Source: Actinoallomurus spadix (GTDB taxonomy: Bacteria; Actinomycetota; Actinomycetes; Streptosporangiales; Streptosporangiaceae). Taken from it: 64,000 bases of DNA. The stretch spans positions 62,001 through 126,000 of the forward strand of contig NZ_JAMXMX010000008.1 in the NCBI RefSeq assembly GCF_024055725.1, read 5' to 3'. Shown here piece by piece: positions 29,156 through 37,751 of this stretch. The notes below the pieces were generated by a model that did not search any database, was not told the origin of the DNA, and was given only the letters and a program-made list of their open reading frames with translations. The position numbers and the translations under genes were made by a program. How positions within the stretch are numbered: the stretch's first letter is position 1; each line of letters opens with the position of its first letter.

Positions 29156-30160
29156 TCAGGGGGTCCCGGGCTGCTCAGGCTCGCCGAGGACCTCCGCGTA
29201 CAGGACCGGGTCGACGTTCGCGCCGGAGACGACGGCGACGTGACGCCGAGGGCGCCCCGCGTGGTTCCGCCCCCGCGACGCCGTCGCCGCCAGGTGGCCG
29301 GCGGTCGCGACCGCTCCGCCCGGCTCGGCGACCAGGCCCGCCCGGCGGGCGAGCACCCGCATGGCGGCGCGGATCTCCTCTTCGGACACCACGATGATGT
29401 CGTCGACGTACGCGCGGATGTGCGCGAAGGGCAGCTCGCCGACCCGCTCGACGCGCAGGGCGTCGGCGATCGTCCGGCCGGTCTCCGCGGCCGGCCACCC
29501 GATCCGGCGGCCGACGCGGAAGGAGTCGCGCGCGTCGGCGGCGAGTGCGGGCTCCACGCCGATGACCTTCGTCTCGGGGCGCTTCGCCTTGATCGCCGCG
29601 GCGATACCGGCGATCAGGCCGCCCCCGCTGATCGGCACGAACACGGCGTCGGCCTCGGGCTCGTCCTCGACGATCTCCAGGCCGATCGTGCCCTGCCCCG
29701 CGATGACCCGCGCGTCGTCGAACGGCGGGATGAGCGCGTACCCGTGCGCGCCGGCCAGGCGGTCGGCCGTCTCCACCCGGGCCTCCATGGTCGGCTCGAC
29801 GAAGACGATCTCGGCGCCGAGCGCGCGGCAGGCGTCGGCCTTGATGGCCGGGATCGTGTGCGGGACCACCAGCACTGCGGGGATGCCTAGCACGTTCGCC
29901 GCGTAGGCCACCGCCTGGGCGTGGTTGCCGCTGGAGTGCGCGATGACGCCGTTCTTGCGCTCCTCCTCGGGCAGTGCGCTGATCGCGGCGTACGCGCCGC
30001 GGAGCTTGAAGGAGCCGACCGGCTGCAGCGACTCGGCCTTCAGCAGGAGAGGAGCCGAGGGCGCCGTGCCGCGCAGCGGCACCAGGGGGGTGCGCAGCGC
30101 CACTCCGGACAGCCGCCGGGCGGCGTCTTCGATCTCCTCCAGTGTTACAAGATCGGGCAT
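29156..30160 (-). CDS. Threonine/serine dehydratase (PLP fold-type II)
   Basis: 334 residues from the ATG at 30158-30160 (MPDLVTLEEI), with AGGGTG about 8 nt upstream. PLP-binding Lys52 is in GSFKLRGA; the phosphate-binding loop is SGGGLIAG near residue 173 and SSGNHAQAVA follows the Lys. There is no C-terminal ACT regulatory domain, so it is not the long biosynthetic IlvA. It could be a catabolic threonine ammonia-lyase, a serine dehydratase or a serine racemase, which sequence alone does not separate. A longer frame starting near 30244 has no family support. Confidence 0.85.
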   Translation of the reverse strand: MPDLVTLEEIEDAARRLSGVALRTPLVPLRGTAPSAPLLLKAESLQPVGSFKLRGAYAAISALPEEERKNGVIAHSSGNHAQAVAYAANVLGIPAVLVVPHTIPAIKADACRALGAEIVFVEPTMEARVETADRLAGAHGYALIPPFDDARVIAGQGTIGLEIVEDEPEADAVFVPISGGGLIAGIAAAIKAKRPETKVIGVEPALAADARDSFRVGRRIGWPAAETGRTIADALRVERVGELPFAHIRAYVDDIIVVSEEEIRAAMRVLARRAGLVAEPGGAVATAGHLAATASRGRNHAGRPRRHVAVVSGANVDPVLYAEVLGEPEQPGTP

Positions 30161-30314
30161 AGCGAGCACCCTACGTGGCTCCGGGGTGTCACTGTCGGCG
30201 ACGGGTCGGCCGGACCGCCGGGAAGGCCGCAACTGATCGGTCACATGTAGTCATTACTGCATGTCACAAAACTACGCAGCGTGATGTTTTCCGAAAACAA
30301 GGGAGAAATCGGTC

Positions 30315-30320
30315 TTGACA
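30315..30320 (+). promoter_or_regulatory. Consensus -35 element upstream of bldC
   Basis: A perfect TTGACA lies 59 bp before the bldC start in an unusually AT-rich leader. No good -10 is found 16-18 bp downstream (GTCCAC and neighbours), so the promoter may need an activator. A short palindrome, GTTTTC-C-GAAAAC, lies just upstream at 30286-30298. Confidence 0.4.
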
Positions 30321-30378
30321 CGGCAGACTGAGAAACAGTCCACCCGCGACGAGAGCGGGACAAAGGGGGAGAGAAAAC

Positions 30379-30594
30379 GTGGAGAGTACGAGCGAGCGCC
30401 TGCTGACTCCAGGTGAGGTCGCCGCCCTGTTCCGGGTCGACCCGAAAACGGTAACACGCTGGGCAGCGGCCGGCCGGATCAGCAGCATCCGGACGCCCGG
30501 CGGGCACCGCCGTTTCCGGGAATCCGAGGTGCACGCACTACTGAGGGGCGAGGAGCCGGTCGAGTCCTCGGTACGCAGCGAACTCAGCCGGTAG
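30379..30594 (+). CDS. bldC: BldC-family small MerR-like DNA-binding regulator
   Basis: 71 residues consisting of one winged helix-turn-helix: LLTPGEVAALFRVDPKTVTRWAAAGRISSIRTPGGHRRF, nearly identical in motif to Streptomyces BldC (RVDPKTVTRWA, IRT-GGHRR). BldC controls the timing of entry into development and binds direct repeats cooperatively. The GTG start at 30379 has GGGGGAG upstream. A single gene. The leader of about 200 bp, low GC for this genome, suggests complex control. Confidence 0.93.
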   Translation: MESTSERLLTPGEVAALFRVDPKTVTRWAAAGRISSIRTPGGHRRFRESEVHALLRGEEPVESSVRSELSR

Positions 30595-30648
30595 ACGGTC
30601 GACGGCGGCGACCGGACCTCGCCGTCATCCCTCCACCTGCCGGGCCCG

Positions 30649-30912
30649 TCACTCCTCCGCCTGCCGGGCCTTGAACTCCTCGAACTCGGCGCGCAGCGCC
30701 TCATCGTCCTCGCGCCAGCGGCGACGCTTGTCCGCCATCTCCTCTTCCGAGATCGACTGCTCGAGAAGACGCTGATAGTCGGGATCCTCCGGGCCGATCT
30801 CCACATACGCCTGGCCGATCACGCTCCCCGACCCGCCGTGCGCCTGCCGCCCGCGGGCCAGCACGCTCGCGGGCACCCGCAGGTTCCCGCCGGGGAGCCT
30901 GATCACGTACAT
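30649..30912 (-). CDS. Small acidic protein following the metallopeptidase gene
   Basis: 87 residues: a beta-rich N-half (MYVIRLPGGNLRVPASVLARG) and a helical, highly charged C-half (EEEMADKRRRWREDDEALRAEF) that could form a coiled coil. It starts 11 nt after the stop of the HExxH protein and is probably co-transcribed. No family recognised. The pairing suggests an inhibitor, chaperone or adaptor for the peptidase; that is inference only. Confidence 0.6.
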   Translation of the reverse strand: MYVIRLPGGNLRVPASVLARGRQAHGGSGSVIGQAYVEIGPEDPDYQRLLEQSISEEEMADKRRRWREDDEALRAEFEEFKARQAEE

Positions 30913-30923
30913 CGCGCCATCAC

Positions 30924-31871
30924 CTAAATCCCGTATTTGCGGTTGAAGAAAAGCATTACGTTGAGCGCCGTTCGGGTATCGCCGCCCAGCATGTCGACAA
31001 GCGCCGGCCGTTGCCGGGACGCGATCGCCGCGAACGCGTCCGCAAAGAACTCGTGCCGACCGAGATCTTCCGCCTGCCGGTGAAAGTCACTCTCCAAGTG
31101 TGGAAGACATTGGGCGTACAGCGCACGGAACTCCGGACTGTCGGACTGCCATTGTCGGCCGCCCTCATCGGTCATGATGCCGTCGATGTCGTCAAGAGCG
31201 TGCCCGATCTCGTGCAGCATGACGTCCGGAGTCGGTGACGGACGGTCACCGACCACGATCGTGCGATCCCCGTACGCCCCGGCGCAGATGTCCCAGGTCG
31301 CCTTCCCCGAGGGCAGGGGCTCGCCCCGCAGGTAGGCCATGTCGTCGAGGTCCGGGACACCGCCGGAGCCGACGTAGATGCCGTTGAGGTTCTCGGCCAG
31401 CCGCTCCTTCAGCGCCTCGGGCAGGTCGGCGAGGCTGTCCACGGCCCGTACGACGTCCGGGGAGACCGGCTCCCCGCCGGCGGGCCACTGGCGGTAGAGG
31501 ATGTCCTCGAGCGACCCGCAGTGCCGGCGCCCGTCCCGTACGTCGGGTGTGTCCGGCGAGTGCGGCGCCGCGCGGGGGAACTCGTCGTCGAGCTCGAAGT
31601 CGCGCCAGGTGTAGCGCGGCTCGGCCGGCCGGTCGGGCAGCGGGGTATCCGCCCGGTCCGTGAGCCGCCGTTGCTCGTCCGGGCGCAGCTTGCGGAAGCG
31701 GCCGAGCGCGTCCCGGGGCTGCAGGCGGCGCGGGCGGGCGACCGGTCGTTCGGCGGGCGCCGTGCGGTCGGCGTCTCCGGTCGAGTCCTTGCTCCGGCGG
31801 TGGCGCCCGGTCCGGGAGTCGGCGGCCGGCGCCTCGAACTGCTGGCGACGGTTCACCCGGTAACGCATCAC
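30924..31871 (-). CDS. HExxH zinc metallopeptidase-like protein with disordered N-terminus
   Basis: 315 residues. The first 90 or so are Arg/Pro/Asp-rich and predicted disordered, with no signal peptide. The C-terminal domain has the zinc motif HEIGHALDD (220-228) and a downstream HEFFADAFAA (Glu274), the glutamate ligand arrangement of gluzincins and most like the anthrax-lethal-factor-like (ATLF) domain. These domains occur in bacterial toxins and in housekeeping proteins. The start is GTG 31871 or ATG 31868 after GAGGGG. Its downstream partner is a small acidic protein. Target unknown; export would need a non-Sec route. Confidence 0.7.
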   Translation of the reverse strand: MMRYRVNRRQQFEAPAADSRTGRHRRSKDSTGDADRTAPAERPVARPRRLQPRDALGRFRKLRPDEQRRLTDRADTPLPDRPAEPRYTWRDFELDDEFPRAAPHSPDTPDVRDGRRHCGSLEDILYRQWPAGGEPVSPDVVRAVDSLADLPEALKERLAENLNGIYVGSGGVPDLDDMAYLRGEPLPSGKATWDICAGAYGDRTIVVGDRPSPTPDVMLHEIGHALDDIDGIMTDEGGRQWQSDSPEFRALYAQCLPHLESDFHRQAEDLGRHEFFADAFAAIASRQRPALVDMLGGDTRTALNVMLFFNRKYGI

Positions 31872-32041
31872 ACGGCCCCTCGCCTCGGCTAACCCGAAGC
31901 GTAGGCCAGCCGCCGCCGCCCGTCACCCCAGGCCGCCCGGTGGCCCGGCTCCGCCGCCTCTGCGGCCCCGGTCGGCGGGCTCTGCGGCCCAGTGCGGTCA
32001 TCGTTGCGGTGGCATTCAGGTAGGCGGGTTACGCTGCGAGC

Positions 32042-32392
32042 ATGCTCGTCCTTGCCGTCGTGCTCGTCCTTGTCGCACTCGGCGTGTGGCTGTTCTGCCT
32101 CTTCGAGGTCCTGTCGACCGATGAGACCGAAACGCGGCATCTTCCGAAGTTCGCGTGGTTCCTCATTGTGTTGCTGGGCTTCGAACTCGGCGCGATCGCC
32201 TGGCTCCTGTTCGGCCGGCGCCGCGGGTTCGTACGGGCCGGCGTGGGCGCGTGGCCGCCGGAGTTCCTCACCTCGCGGGACTTCGGCAGGGACGACGTGG
32301 GCCCGGTGGACGGGGGCCGCCCCCTCGGCCCGGACGACGACCCGGAGTTCCTCCGCCTGCTGGACCGCCGCCTCCGCGGCGAGGAGTCCTAG
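32042..32392 (+). CDS. PLDc_N (phospholipase D nuclease N-terminal) membrane protein
   Basis: 116 residues with two membrane helices (about 3-22 and 37-55) separated by LSTDETETRHLPKFAW, the typical PLDc_N layout. An acidic cytoplasmic tail (about 60 residues, DDDPEFLRLLDRRLRG) follows. No catalytic HKD motif is present, so it is not an enzyme by itself. A TACGCT element 6 nt before the ATG may mean leaderless transcription. Confidence 0.75.
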   Translation: MLVLAVVLVLVALGVWLFCLFEVLSTDETETRHLPKFAWFLIVLLGFELGAIAWLLFGRRRGFVRAGVGAWPPEFLTSRDFGRDDVGPVDGGRPLGPDDDPEFLRLLDRRLRGEES

Positions 32393-32407
32393 GGCCTAGA
32401 CACGCGT

Positions 32408-32439
32408 CGGCCCCGGCGCCGTGACGGCGGCCGGGGCCG
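32408..32439. terminator. Bidirectional GC-rich hairpin
   Basis: CGGCCCCGG / CCGGGGCCG plus inner CGCC / GGCG (one bulged G) form a 13-bp stem with a GTGAC loop. It lies between the convergent PLDc_N gene (ends 32392) and the L,D-transpeptidase gene (ends 32461). Confidence 0.7.
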
Positions 32440-32460
32440 GACAGAACGTCCTCGTACGGG

Positions 32461-33642
32461 TCAGTGCAGGGCGCTGCCCGCGACCCACTTGTCCCAGGAC
32501 AGGGCCCAGAAGACCCAGCCGTTAGAGTCGACCTCGTTGGCCAGCTTCCGGCGTGTGCCGGTGACGTTCACGATGTCGCCGCGCTGGGCGATGTTGTAGA
32601 AGTAGCGGGCGCCGGTCGGCGAGGTGCGGACGCAGCCGTGGCTGGCGTTGCGGTTGCCGAGGGCGTCGTACTCCCCGACGCTCTGGTGGACGTACTCACC
32701 GCGGTTGGTGATCCGGACCGCGAGGTGCACTTCCTCCTTGTAGTAACCGGCGTCGCCGGGCCTGCGGCCGGGCGACTCCATCGTCACGGTCTCGGCCTTC
32801 TCCTGCGTGATGTGCAGGCCGCTGGTCGTGGTGTACTCCATCGTCGTCCCCACGCCCGTGCTGATCGGGAACTTCTTGACGACGCCGTCGTGGTTCACCT
32901 TCATGTAGTGCGTCTTGGCGTTGGCCACGGTGACGTTCGACGCACCGATCTTGAAGGAGCGCGACACGTCCGCCTTGCCGTACACGCCCTTGAGGCCGCG
33001 GACGCCGGCGAGGTGGGCGTTGAGCGTGACGTTCTGGTGCGCGCCCCAGAACTGCTTGGTGCGGAAGACGACCTCCTGGCTCGACATCCAGTGCCAGCCG
33101 CCGGTGTCGCCCTTGTCCGACTTGACCTCGAGCGCCCGCTCGACGTTCGCCCTGTTGGCGATCGGCTTGTCGAACTTCACGATGATCGGCATGCCCACGC
33201 CGACCTTCTCGCCGGGCATCGGCGTGATGTCGGCGATCTTGAAGGTCTGCGTCGCCTTCTGCGTCGTGAACGTGCTCTGCGTCGTCGTGGTCTTGCCCTT
33301 GGCGTTCTTCGCCGTGACGTTCACGGCGTAGGACGCGCCGGGCTTGAGCGTCCACTTGGTCTTCCACTGCGTGTGGTCGGCGTTGAAGTCGCCCGGCACC
33401 TGCGCGCCGCCCTGGGTCACCGAGACCTGCTCCAGCTTGCCGGCCGAGGCCGCGACCGCGACGCCCTGATCAGGACGTGCGGCGCCGGTGCCGTTGGCCG
33501 GGGTGACGCGCACCTGGGCGTCGGGCGCCTTCGTCCCGTCCTTGCCGTTCGTGCCGGCCTCACTGCTGCCCGTGCACGCGGACGCGCCGGCGAGCAACGC
33601 CACCACCGCCAGCATGCCACCGGCAGACCGCATCTTCCCCAC
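32461..33642 (-). CDS. L,D-transpeptidase lipoprotein (YkuD domain)
   Basis: Makes 3-3 cross-links in peptidoglycan outside the membrane. 393 residues from GTG 33642 (GGGAGGA upstream): a signal peptide with a lipobox-like ASAC, two Ig-like domains (about 45-140 and 140-250), and the YkuD domain. The active site is YVHQSVGEYDALG followed by NASHGCVRTSP, catalytic Cys337. A C-terminal Trp-rich segment (GWVFWALSWDKW) is typical of mycobacterial LdtMt2-like enzymes. It follows ccsB by about 75 bp on the same strand. A close paralogue lies at 40044-41231. Confidence 0.9.
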   Translation of the reverse strand: MGKMRSAGGMLAVVALLAGASACTGSSEAGTNGKDGTKAPDAQVRVTPANGTGAARPDQGVAVAASAGKLEQVSVTQGGAQVPGDFNADHTQWKTKWTLKPGASYAVNVTAKNAKGKTTTTQSTFTTQKATQTFKIADITPMPGEKVGVGMPIIVKFDKPIANRANVERALEVKSDKGDTGGWHWMSSQEVVFRTKQFWGAHQNVTLNAHLAGVRGLKGVYGKADVSRSFKIGASNVTVANAKTHYMKVNHDGVVKKFPISTGVGTTMEYTTTSGLHITQEKAETVTMESPGRRPGDAGYYKEEVHLAVRITNRGEYVHQSVGEYDALGNRNASHGCVRTSPTGARYFYNIAQRGDIVNVTGTRRKLANEVDSNGWVFWALSWDKWVAGSALH

Positions 33643-33718
33643 GCGAGTCCTCCCAGATTCACCCACGACCCATGTGACGCACAAGGTGTGTGAAAAGTTG
33701 CCTCTGGGAGTTAAAGGA

Positions 33719-34687
33719 TCACGCGTAGGAGTGCATTCCCGAAACGAGGTAGTTGATCCCGAAGAAGTTGAACAGCAGGCACGCGAAGGCGATCAGTGAG
33801 ATGATGGCCGCCTTGCGGCCCCGCCAGCCGGCGGTGGCGCGGGCGTGGAGGTACCCGGCGTAGACGACCCAGGTGATGAACGACCACGTCTCCTTGGGGT
33901 CCCAGCCCCAGTAGCGGCCCCACGCGGAGTCCGCCCAGATGGCGCCCGCGATGATGGCGAACGTCCAGATCGGGAAGCCGAACATCATCGTGCGGTGGGC
34001 GAGGCGGTCGAGCGTCTCGGCGTCGGGGACCCGCTCCAGCAGGCCGCCCGGCTTGGGCGCCGTCCGGCGGGCCCTGAGGAGGTAGAGGATCGTCGAGACG
34101 CCGGCGACGGTGAACGTTCCGGTGGCGGTGACGGCGGCGGTCACGTGGATCGCGATCCAGTACGAGTGCAGCGCCGGGCGGAGCGGGCCCGGGTCGTCGT
34201 AGAGCCAGATCGTGGCGATGCCGAGCGCGATGACGACGGCCACCATGAGGAACGGGCCGAGCCAGTTGGTCTTGTAGCGCCAGAGCATCACGAGGTACAC
34301 GGTCACGGCCGCGAACGTGATCGCGGACACGAACTCGTACATGTTGCCCCAGGGCACGCGGTCGGCCGCCATGCCACGCGTGACGATCTCGGCGCCGTGC
34401 ACGCCCCAGGCGAGCACGTTGAGCAGGATCGCGAACCGGCCCCAGTCGACCCGGCGGCGCTCGTCCTCGTCCTCGGTCTCGGTCTCGGTCTCCTGCGCGT
34501 CCTCCACGGCCTCGGGACCGCCCGCGCCGACGAGGACCTTCGCCTCCTCCGGCACGGCCGCGACGCGCCGCCGCCCGAACGAGATGTCGGCGGCGTACCC
34601 GACCATGGCGACGACGTAGAGCAGCACCGCCCCGAGCATCAGTTGATTGCTCAGGTGGGCCAGATGGGGGTCGACCACGGCCGTCAC
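33719..34687 (-). CDS. ccsB: Cytochrome c biogenesis protein CcsB (CcsA/ResC type)
   Basis: Heme-handling part of system II cytochrome c synthase, in the membrane with ResB. 322 residues, about eight helices, with the tryptophan-rich heme motif WGWDPKETWSFITWVVYAGY and conserved His in HSYWIAIHV. The GTG at 34685-34687 overlaps the resB stop (GTGA). The loop after helix 1 carries an ETETETEDEDERR run encoded by a short 6-bp repeat. Confidence 0.93.
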   Translation of the reverse strand: MTAVVDPHLAHLSNQLMLGAVLLYVVAMVGYAADISFGRRRVAAVPEEAKVLVGAGGPEAVEDAQETETETEDEDERRRVDWGRFAILLNVLAWGVHGAEIVTRGMAADRVPWGNMYEFVSAITFAAVTVYLVMLWRYKTNWLGPFLMVAVVIALGIATIWLYDDPGPLRPALHSYWIAIHVTAAVTATGTFTVAGVSTILYLLRARRTAPKPGGLLERVPDAETLDRLAHRTMMFGFPIWTFAIIAGAIWADSAWGRYWGWDPKETWSFITWVVYAGYLHARATAGWRGRKAAIISLIAFACLLFNFFGINYLVSGMHSYA

Positions 34688-36294
34688 TCCTCGTCCATAT
34701 TCGGGGATTCGTCCGGAGCCGTGCTCCGGGGCTGTTCCGGGGCGGCCTTCTTGAGCCGCTCGACGATCGCTTCGAAGTCGGGAGTGGCACCGCCGAGGGT
34801 GAGCCCTCCGACCTGGACCACGGTACGCCCGCCCTCGGCGGCCTTCGCACGGACCCATACCCTGCGGCGGCGCACGAGGAAGGAGGTCACGATGCCCAGG
34901 ATCGCGACGATGCCGGCGGCGAGCGCGGGGACCCGGCCGGGGTCATGGTTGACCTGCAGGGTGACGTACTGGCGGTAACCGTCGAAGGTCACCGACCCGG
35001 CGCCGCCCGGCAGCTGCAGCGTCTGCCCGGCCGCGAGCGGCTTGACCTTGTTGCCCATCAGGATCGGCTTGAGCTTGCCGGTCTCCAGCTTGTACACCGA
35101 CTGCGGGGCGCCGTTGGACAGGCCGAGGTCGCCCTTGAAGGCGAACAGCGCGACCTGCGGGTTCCAGGCGGCGGGGAAGGCCGAGACGACCTTGCCCTGC
35201 TGGTTCGGCACGGCGGTAGGCCAGAACAGCCCGATGAAGCCGAGCTGGTCGGGCTGGGCGTCCGGCACCTTGATGACGCCCTCGGAGGCGTACGTCGCCT
35301 CGTTGGTCGGCAGGAACGGCACCGCGCCCTGGAAGGCGACCTGGCCCTTGCCGTCGCGCACGGTGAAGCGCGGCGCGTAGCCGTGACCCAGGAGGTAGAC
35401 CCGCGCCCCGTCGACGTTCAGCGGGTGGTTGACCTTCAGGTCGTAGGACCGGACCGGGGAGCTCAGGCCGTTCTGGTACCGGACCTTGGCGGAGAAGTTC
35501 GTCGGCTGGCCTCGGTTGGGGCCGCTCGGCAGGTAGCTCGCCGAGAAGGAGTCGAGCCAGACGGTGAAGGGCGGCAGCTTCGAGGCGGTGAAGCTGCGGC
35601 CGCCCTTGAACGCGTCGTACGACGCGACGGTGTTGGAGAAGCCCTCCCCCTCGGTCACCAGGACGTTGCCCTTGTAGCCGAAGGCCGCGCCGGAGCCGAC
35701 CGCGAACAGCAGCACGAGCAGGGCCAAGTGGAAGACCAGGTTGCCGGTCTCGCGGAGGTACCCCTTCTCGGCGGCGACCGCGTCGTCGTGGGCGTCGACG
35801 CGGAACCGCCGGTCCTTCAGGATCGCGCGCGCCTCGGCGAGCACCTCGTCGGGGGCGGCGTCCGTCTCGTACGACGCGGACTCCGGCAGCCGGCCGAGGT
35901 TACGCGGGGCCTTCGGCGGGCGGGAGCGCAGCTGGACGAAGTGGTGCTTCGCCCGCGGCAGCACGCAGCCGGCCAGGGAGACGAACAGCAGGATGTAGAT
36001 CGCCGCGAACCAGGGCGCGGCGAACACGTCGAACAGGGAGAGCCGGTCCAACCAGGGGGCGAGCGTCTTGTGCTGCTGGAAGAAGGCCGTGACCTTCTCC
36101 GGCGCGAGCCCCCGCTGCGGCAGGAATGAGCCGGGCACGGTGCCGAGCGCGACGAGGAACAGCAGCACCAGCGCCGTGCGCATCGAGGTGAGCTGCCGCC
36201 AGCCCCACCGCAGCCAGCCGAACAGGCCGATGCCCGCCGGGCGCTCCCGTGGCGCCTGCGGCGCGGCCTGTGTCTCAGGAGCGTCGACGCTCAC
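34684..36294 (-). CDS. resB: Cytochrome c biogenesis protein ResB
   Basis: Partner of CcsB in attaching heme to apocytochrome c. 536 residues: three N-terminal helices (LRWGWRQLTSMRTALVLLFL, APWFAAIYILLFVSL and the FHLALLVLLFAVGSG helix), a large extracytoplasmic domain, and a last helix near residue 455. Starts at GTG 36294 with AAGGGGG upstream. Fourth position is typical: resA-ccdA-resB-ccsB. Confidence 0.92.
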   Translation of the reverse strand: MSVDAPETQAAPQAPRERPAGIGLFGWLRWGWRQLTSMRTALVLLFLVALGTVPGSFLPQRGLAPEKVTAFFQQHKTLAPWLDRLSLFDVFAAPWFAAIYILLFVSLAGCVLPRAKHHFVQLRSRPPKAPRNLGRLPESASYETDAAPDEVLAEARAILKDRRFRVDAHDDAVAAEKGYLRETGNLVFHLALLVLLFAVGSGAAFGYKGNVLVTEGEGFSNTVASYDAFKGGRSFTASKLPPFTVWLDSFSASYLPSGPNRGQPTNFSAKVRYQNGLSSPVRSYDLKVNHPLNVDGARVYLLGHGYAPRFTVRDGKGQVAFQGAVPFLPTNEATYASEGVIKVPDAQPDQLGFIGLFWPTAVPNQQGKVVSAFPAAWNPQVALFAFKGDLGLSNGAPQSVYKLETGKLKPILMGNKVKPLAAGQTLQLPGGAGSVTFDGYRQYVTLQVNHDPGRVPALAAGIVAILGIVTSFLVRRRRVWVRAKAAEGGRTVVQVGGLTLGGATPDFEAIVERLKKAAPEQPRSTAPDESPNMDEE

Positions 36295-36319
36295 GGGCGT
36301 GCCCCCTTGTCGAAGCTCA

Positions 36320-37054
36320 TCAGATCACCGTCTTGAAACCGGAGACCCAGCTCTGCAGCTGGACGGTCAGGTCGCTCCACAGCCCCGTCACCAGGAGCAG
36401 CCCGATGGCGACCAGCAGGCCACCGCCGATGCGCGTCACGGCCTGGTAGTGGCGCTTGACCCAGCCGAACGCGCCCAGGGCCTTACGGTACGCGACGGCC
36501 GTGAGCAGGAACGGCACGCCCAGGCCGAGGCAGTAGGCGAAGGACAGCAGCGCCCCGCGCGTCGCGCTCGCCTCGGTGTAGGCCATCGCCTGCACGGCGG
36601 CGAGGGTCGGGCCGATGCAGGGCGTCCAGCCGAGCCCGAACAGCGCGCCGAGGAACGGCGCGCCCGCCACCCCGGCGGCGGGCAGGCGGCTCGACTTGAC
36701 CGTCCGCTGCAGCCCGGGGATGAAGCCCATGAACGCCAGGCCGAGCAGGATCGTCACCCCGCCCAGGACCTTCGTGATCACGTCCGCGTGCCGCTGCAGA
36801 AGCGCGCCGAACCCGCCGAACGCCAGCCCGGCGCTCACGAACACGACCGTGAAGCCGAGGACGAACAGCGCGACCCCGAGCACCAGCCGCCCCCGCCGCC
36901 GCTCCCCCAGGTCCGCGCCGCTCATCCCGGTGACGTACGACAGGTAGCCCGGCACCAGGGGCAGCACGCACGGGGACAGGAACGACACGAGCCCGGCCGC
37001 CGCCGCGACCGGGACCGCCATGACGAGCGACCCGCTGGTGACCGTGCTCACCAC
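36320..37054 (-). CDS. ccdA: Thiol-disulfide transporter CcdA
   Basis: Passes electrons from cytoplasmic thioredoxin to ResA. 244 residues, six helices, with the redox Cys pair in [11 protein letters not shown] (Cys29) and [10 protein letters not shown] (Cys146). Double GTG start after GGGGTGAG. Lies 63 bp after resA. Confidence 0.93.
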   Translation of the reverse strand: MVSTVTSGSLVMAVPVAAAAGLVSFLSPCVLPLVPGYLSYVTGMSGADLGERRRGRLVLGVALFVLGFTVVFVSAGLAFGGFGALLQRHADVITKVLGGVTILLGLAFMGFIPGLQRTVKSSRLPAAGVAGAPFLGALFGLGWTPCIGPTLAAVQAMAYTEASATRGALLSFAYCLGLGVPFLLTAVAYRKALGAFGWVKRHYQAVTRIGGGLLVAIGLLLVTGLWSDLTVQLQSWVSGFKTVI

Positions 37055-37117
37055 GCGCTCACCCCCGTACGGCCGTGGCCGGGGCGGTCACGGCGCGACG
37101 GCGCGTCGGGGTACGGC

Positions 37118-37696
37118 TCATTTCTCGGCCGCGACCTTGGTGACGAGGTCCCGGAGCCGGGAGTACGGGACGCTGCCGATGACGCGGACGGCGACCTTGC
37201 CCTGCCGGTCGACGATGAGCGTGGAGGGCACGGCGTTCGGCGGGATGTCGCGGAAGGCCAGCGCCACCTGCCCGGCCTGGTCGTACAGGCTCGGGTACGT
37301 GATCTTGAAGGTGCGGACGAACGCCTGCGCGTTGCCCTTGCCGTCCTTGATGTCCACGCCGAGGAACTCCACGCCCGAGCCCTTGGTCTGCTCGTAGATC
37401 TGCTCCATCGTCGGCGCCTCGGCACGGCACGGCGCGCACCAGGACGCCCAGAAGTTGACGACGGTGACCTTGCCGCGCTGCGCGGCGAGGTCGAACGCCT
37501 TGCCGTCGAGCGTGGTGCCCTTCACCTGTGGTGCGGGCTTGCGGTTCTTGATGATCTGGCTGGAGTTGTCGCCCGCGACATAGCGCGAGTCGGAGTTCCC
37601 GGCGCCGCTCTGCACCGCGTCGGTGCCCGCGCATCCCGCGAGCACGCCGGCACCGAGAAGGATCACTGCCGGAAGGGTCAGGGCACGGGGGGTCAC
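37118..37696 (-). CDS. resA: TlpA/ResA-type thioredoxin-like lipoprotein
   Basis: Reduces the haem-binding CxxCH of apocytochrome c outside the membrane. 192 residues from GTG 37696 (GTAGGAGTG upstream): lipobox LAGC with Cys22, a thioredoxin fold with active site WCAPC (Cys87, Cys90) and cis-Pro in NAVPSTLIVD. It is the first gene of the cytochrome c maturation operon. A BlaI/MecI-like palindrome (37711-37727) covers the region just upstream. Confidence 0.92.
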   Translation of the reverse strand: MTPRALTLPAVILLGAGVLAGCAGTDAVQSGAGNSDSRYVAGDNSSQIIKNRKPAPQVKGTTLDGKAFDLAAQRGKVTVVNFWASWCAPCRAEAPTMEQIYEQTKGSGVEFLGVDIKDGKGNAQAFVRTFKITYPSLYDQAGQVALAFRDIPPNAVPSTLIVDRQGKVAVRVIGSVPYSRLRDLVTKVAAEK

Positions 37697-37710
37697 GGGC
37701 ACACTCCTAC

Positions 37711-37727
37711 TACTACATCGTGTAGTA
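37711..37727. promoter_or_regulatory. BlaI/MecI-like palindromic operator before resA
   Basis: TACTACA-TCG-TGTAGTA, a perfect 7-bp inverted repeat, lies 14 bp before the resA start. The half-sites ACTACA/TGTAGT are those of BlaI/MecI-family repressors (staphylococcal mec/bla and mycobacterial BlaI). The centre is 3 nt here rather than the usual 2. No blaI gene is in the window. Confidence 0.6.
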
Positions 37728-37751
37728 CTCGCTTCTATTGTGCAGGAGGGC

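Noticed and set aside
33660-33718. TGTGACGCACA near the L,D-transpeptidase start as a third Rex site
   Set aside because: Only 4-bp arms and the wrong spacing; not comparable to the two accepted sites.
34472-34498. GTCTCG microsatellite in ccsB as a phase-variation switch
   Set aside because: The unit is 6 bp, so slippage stays in frame and only changes the number of Glu-Thr pairs in a loop.
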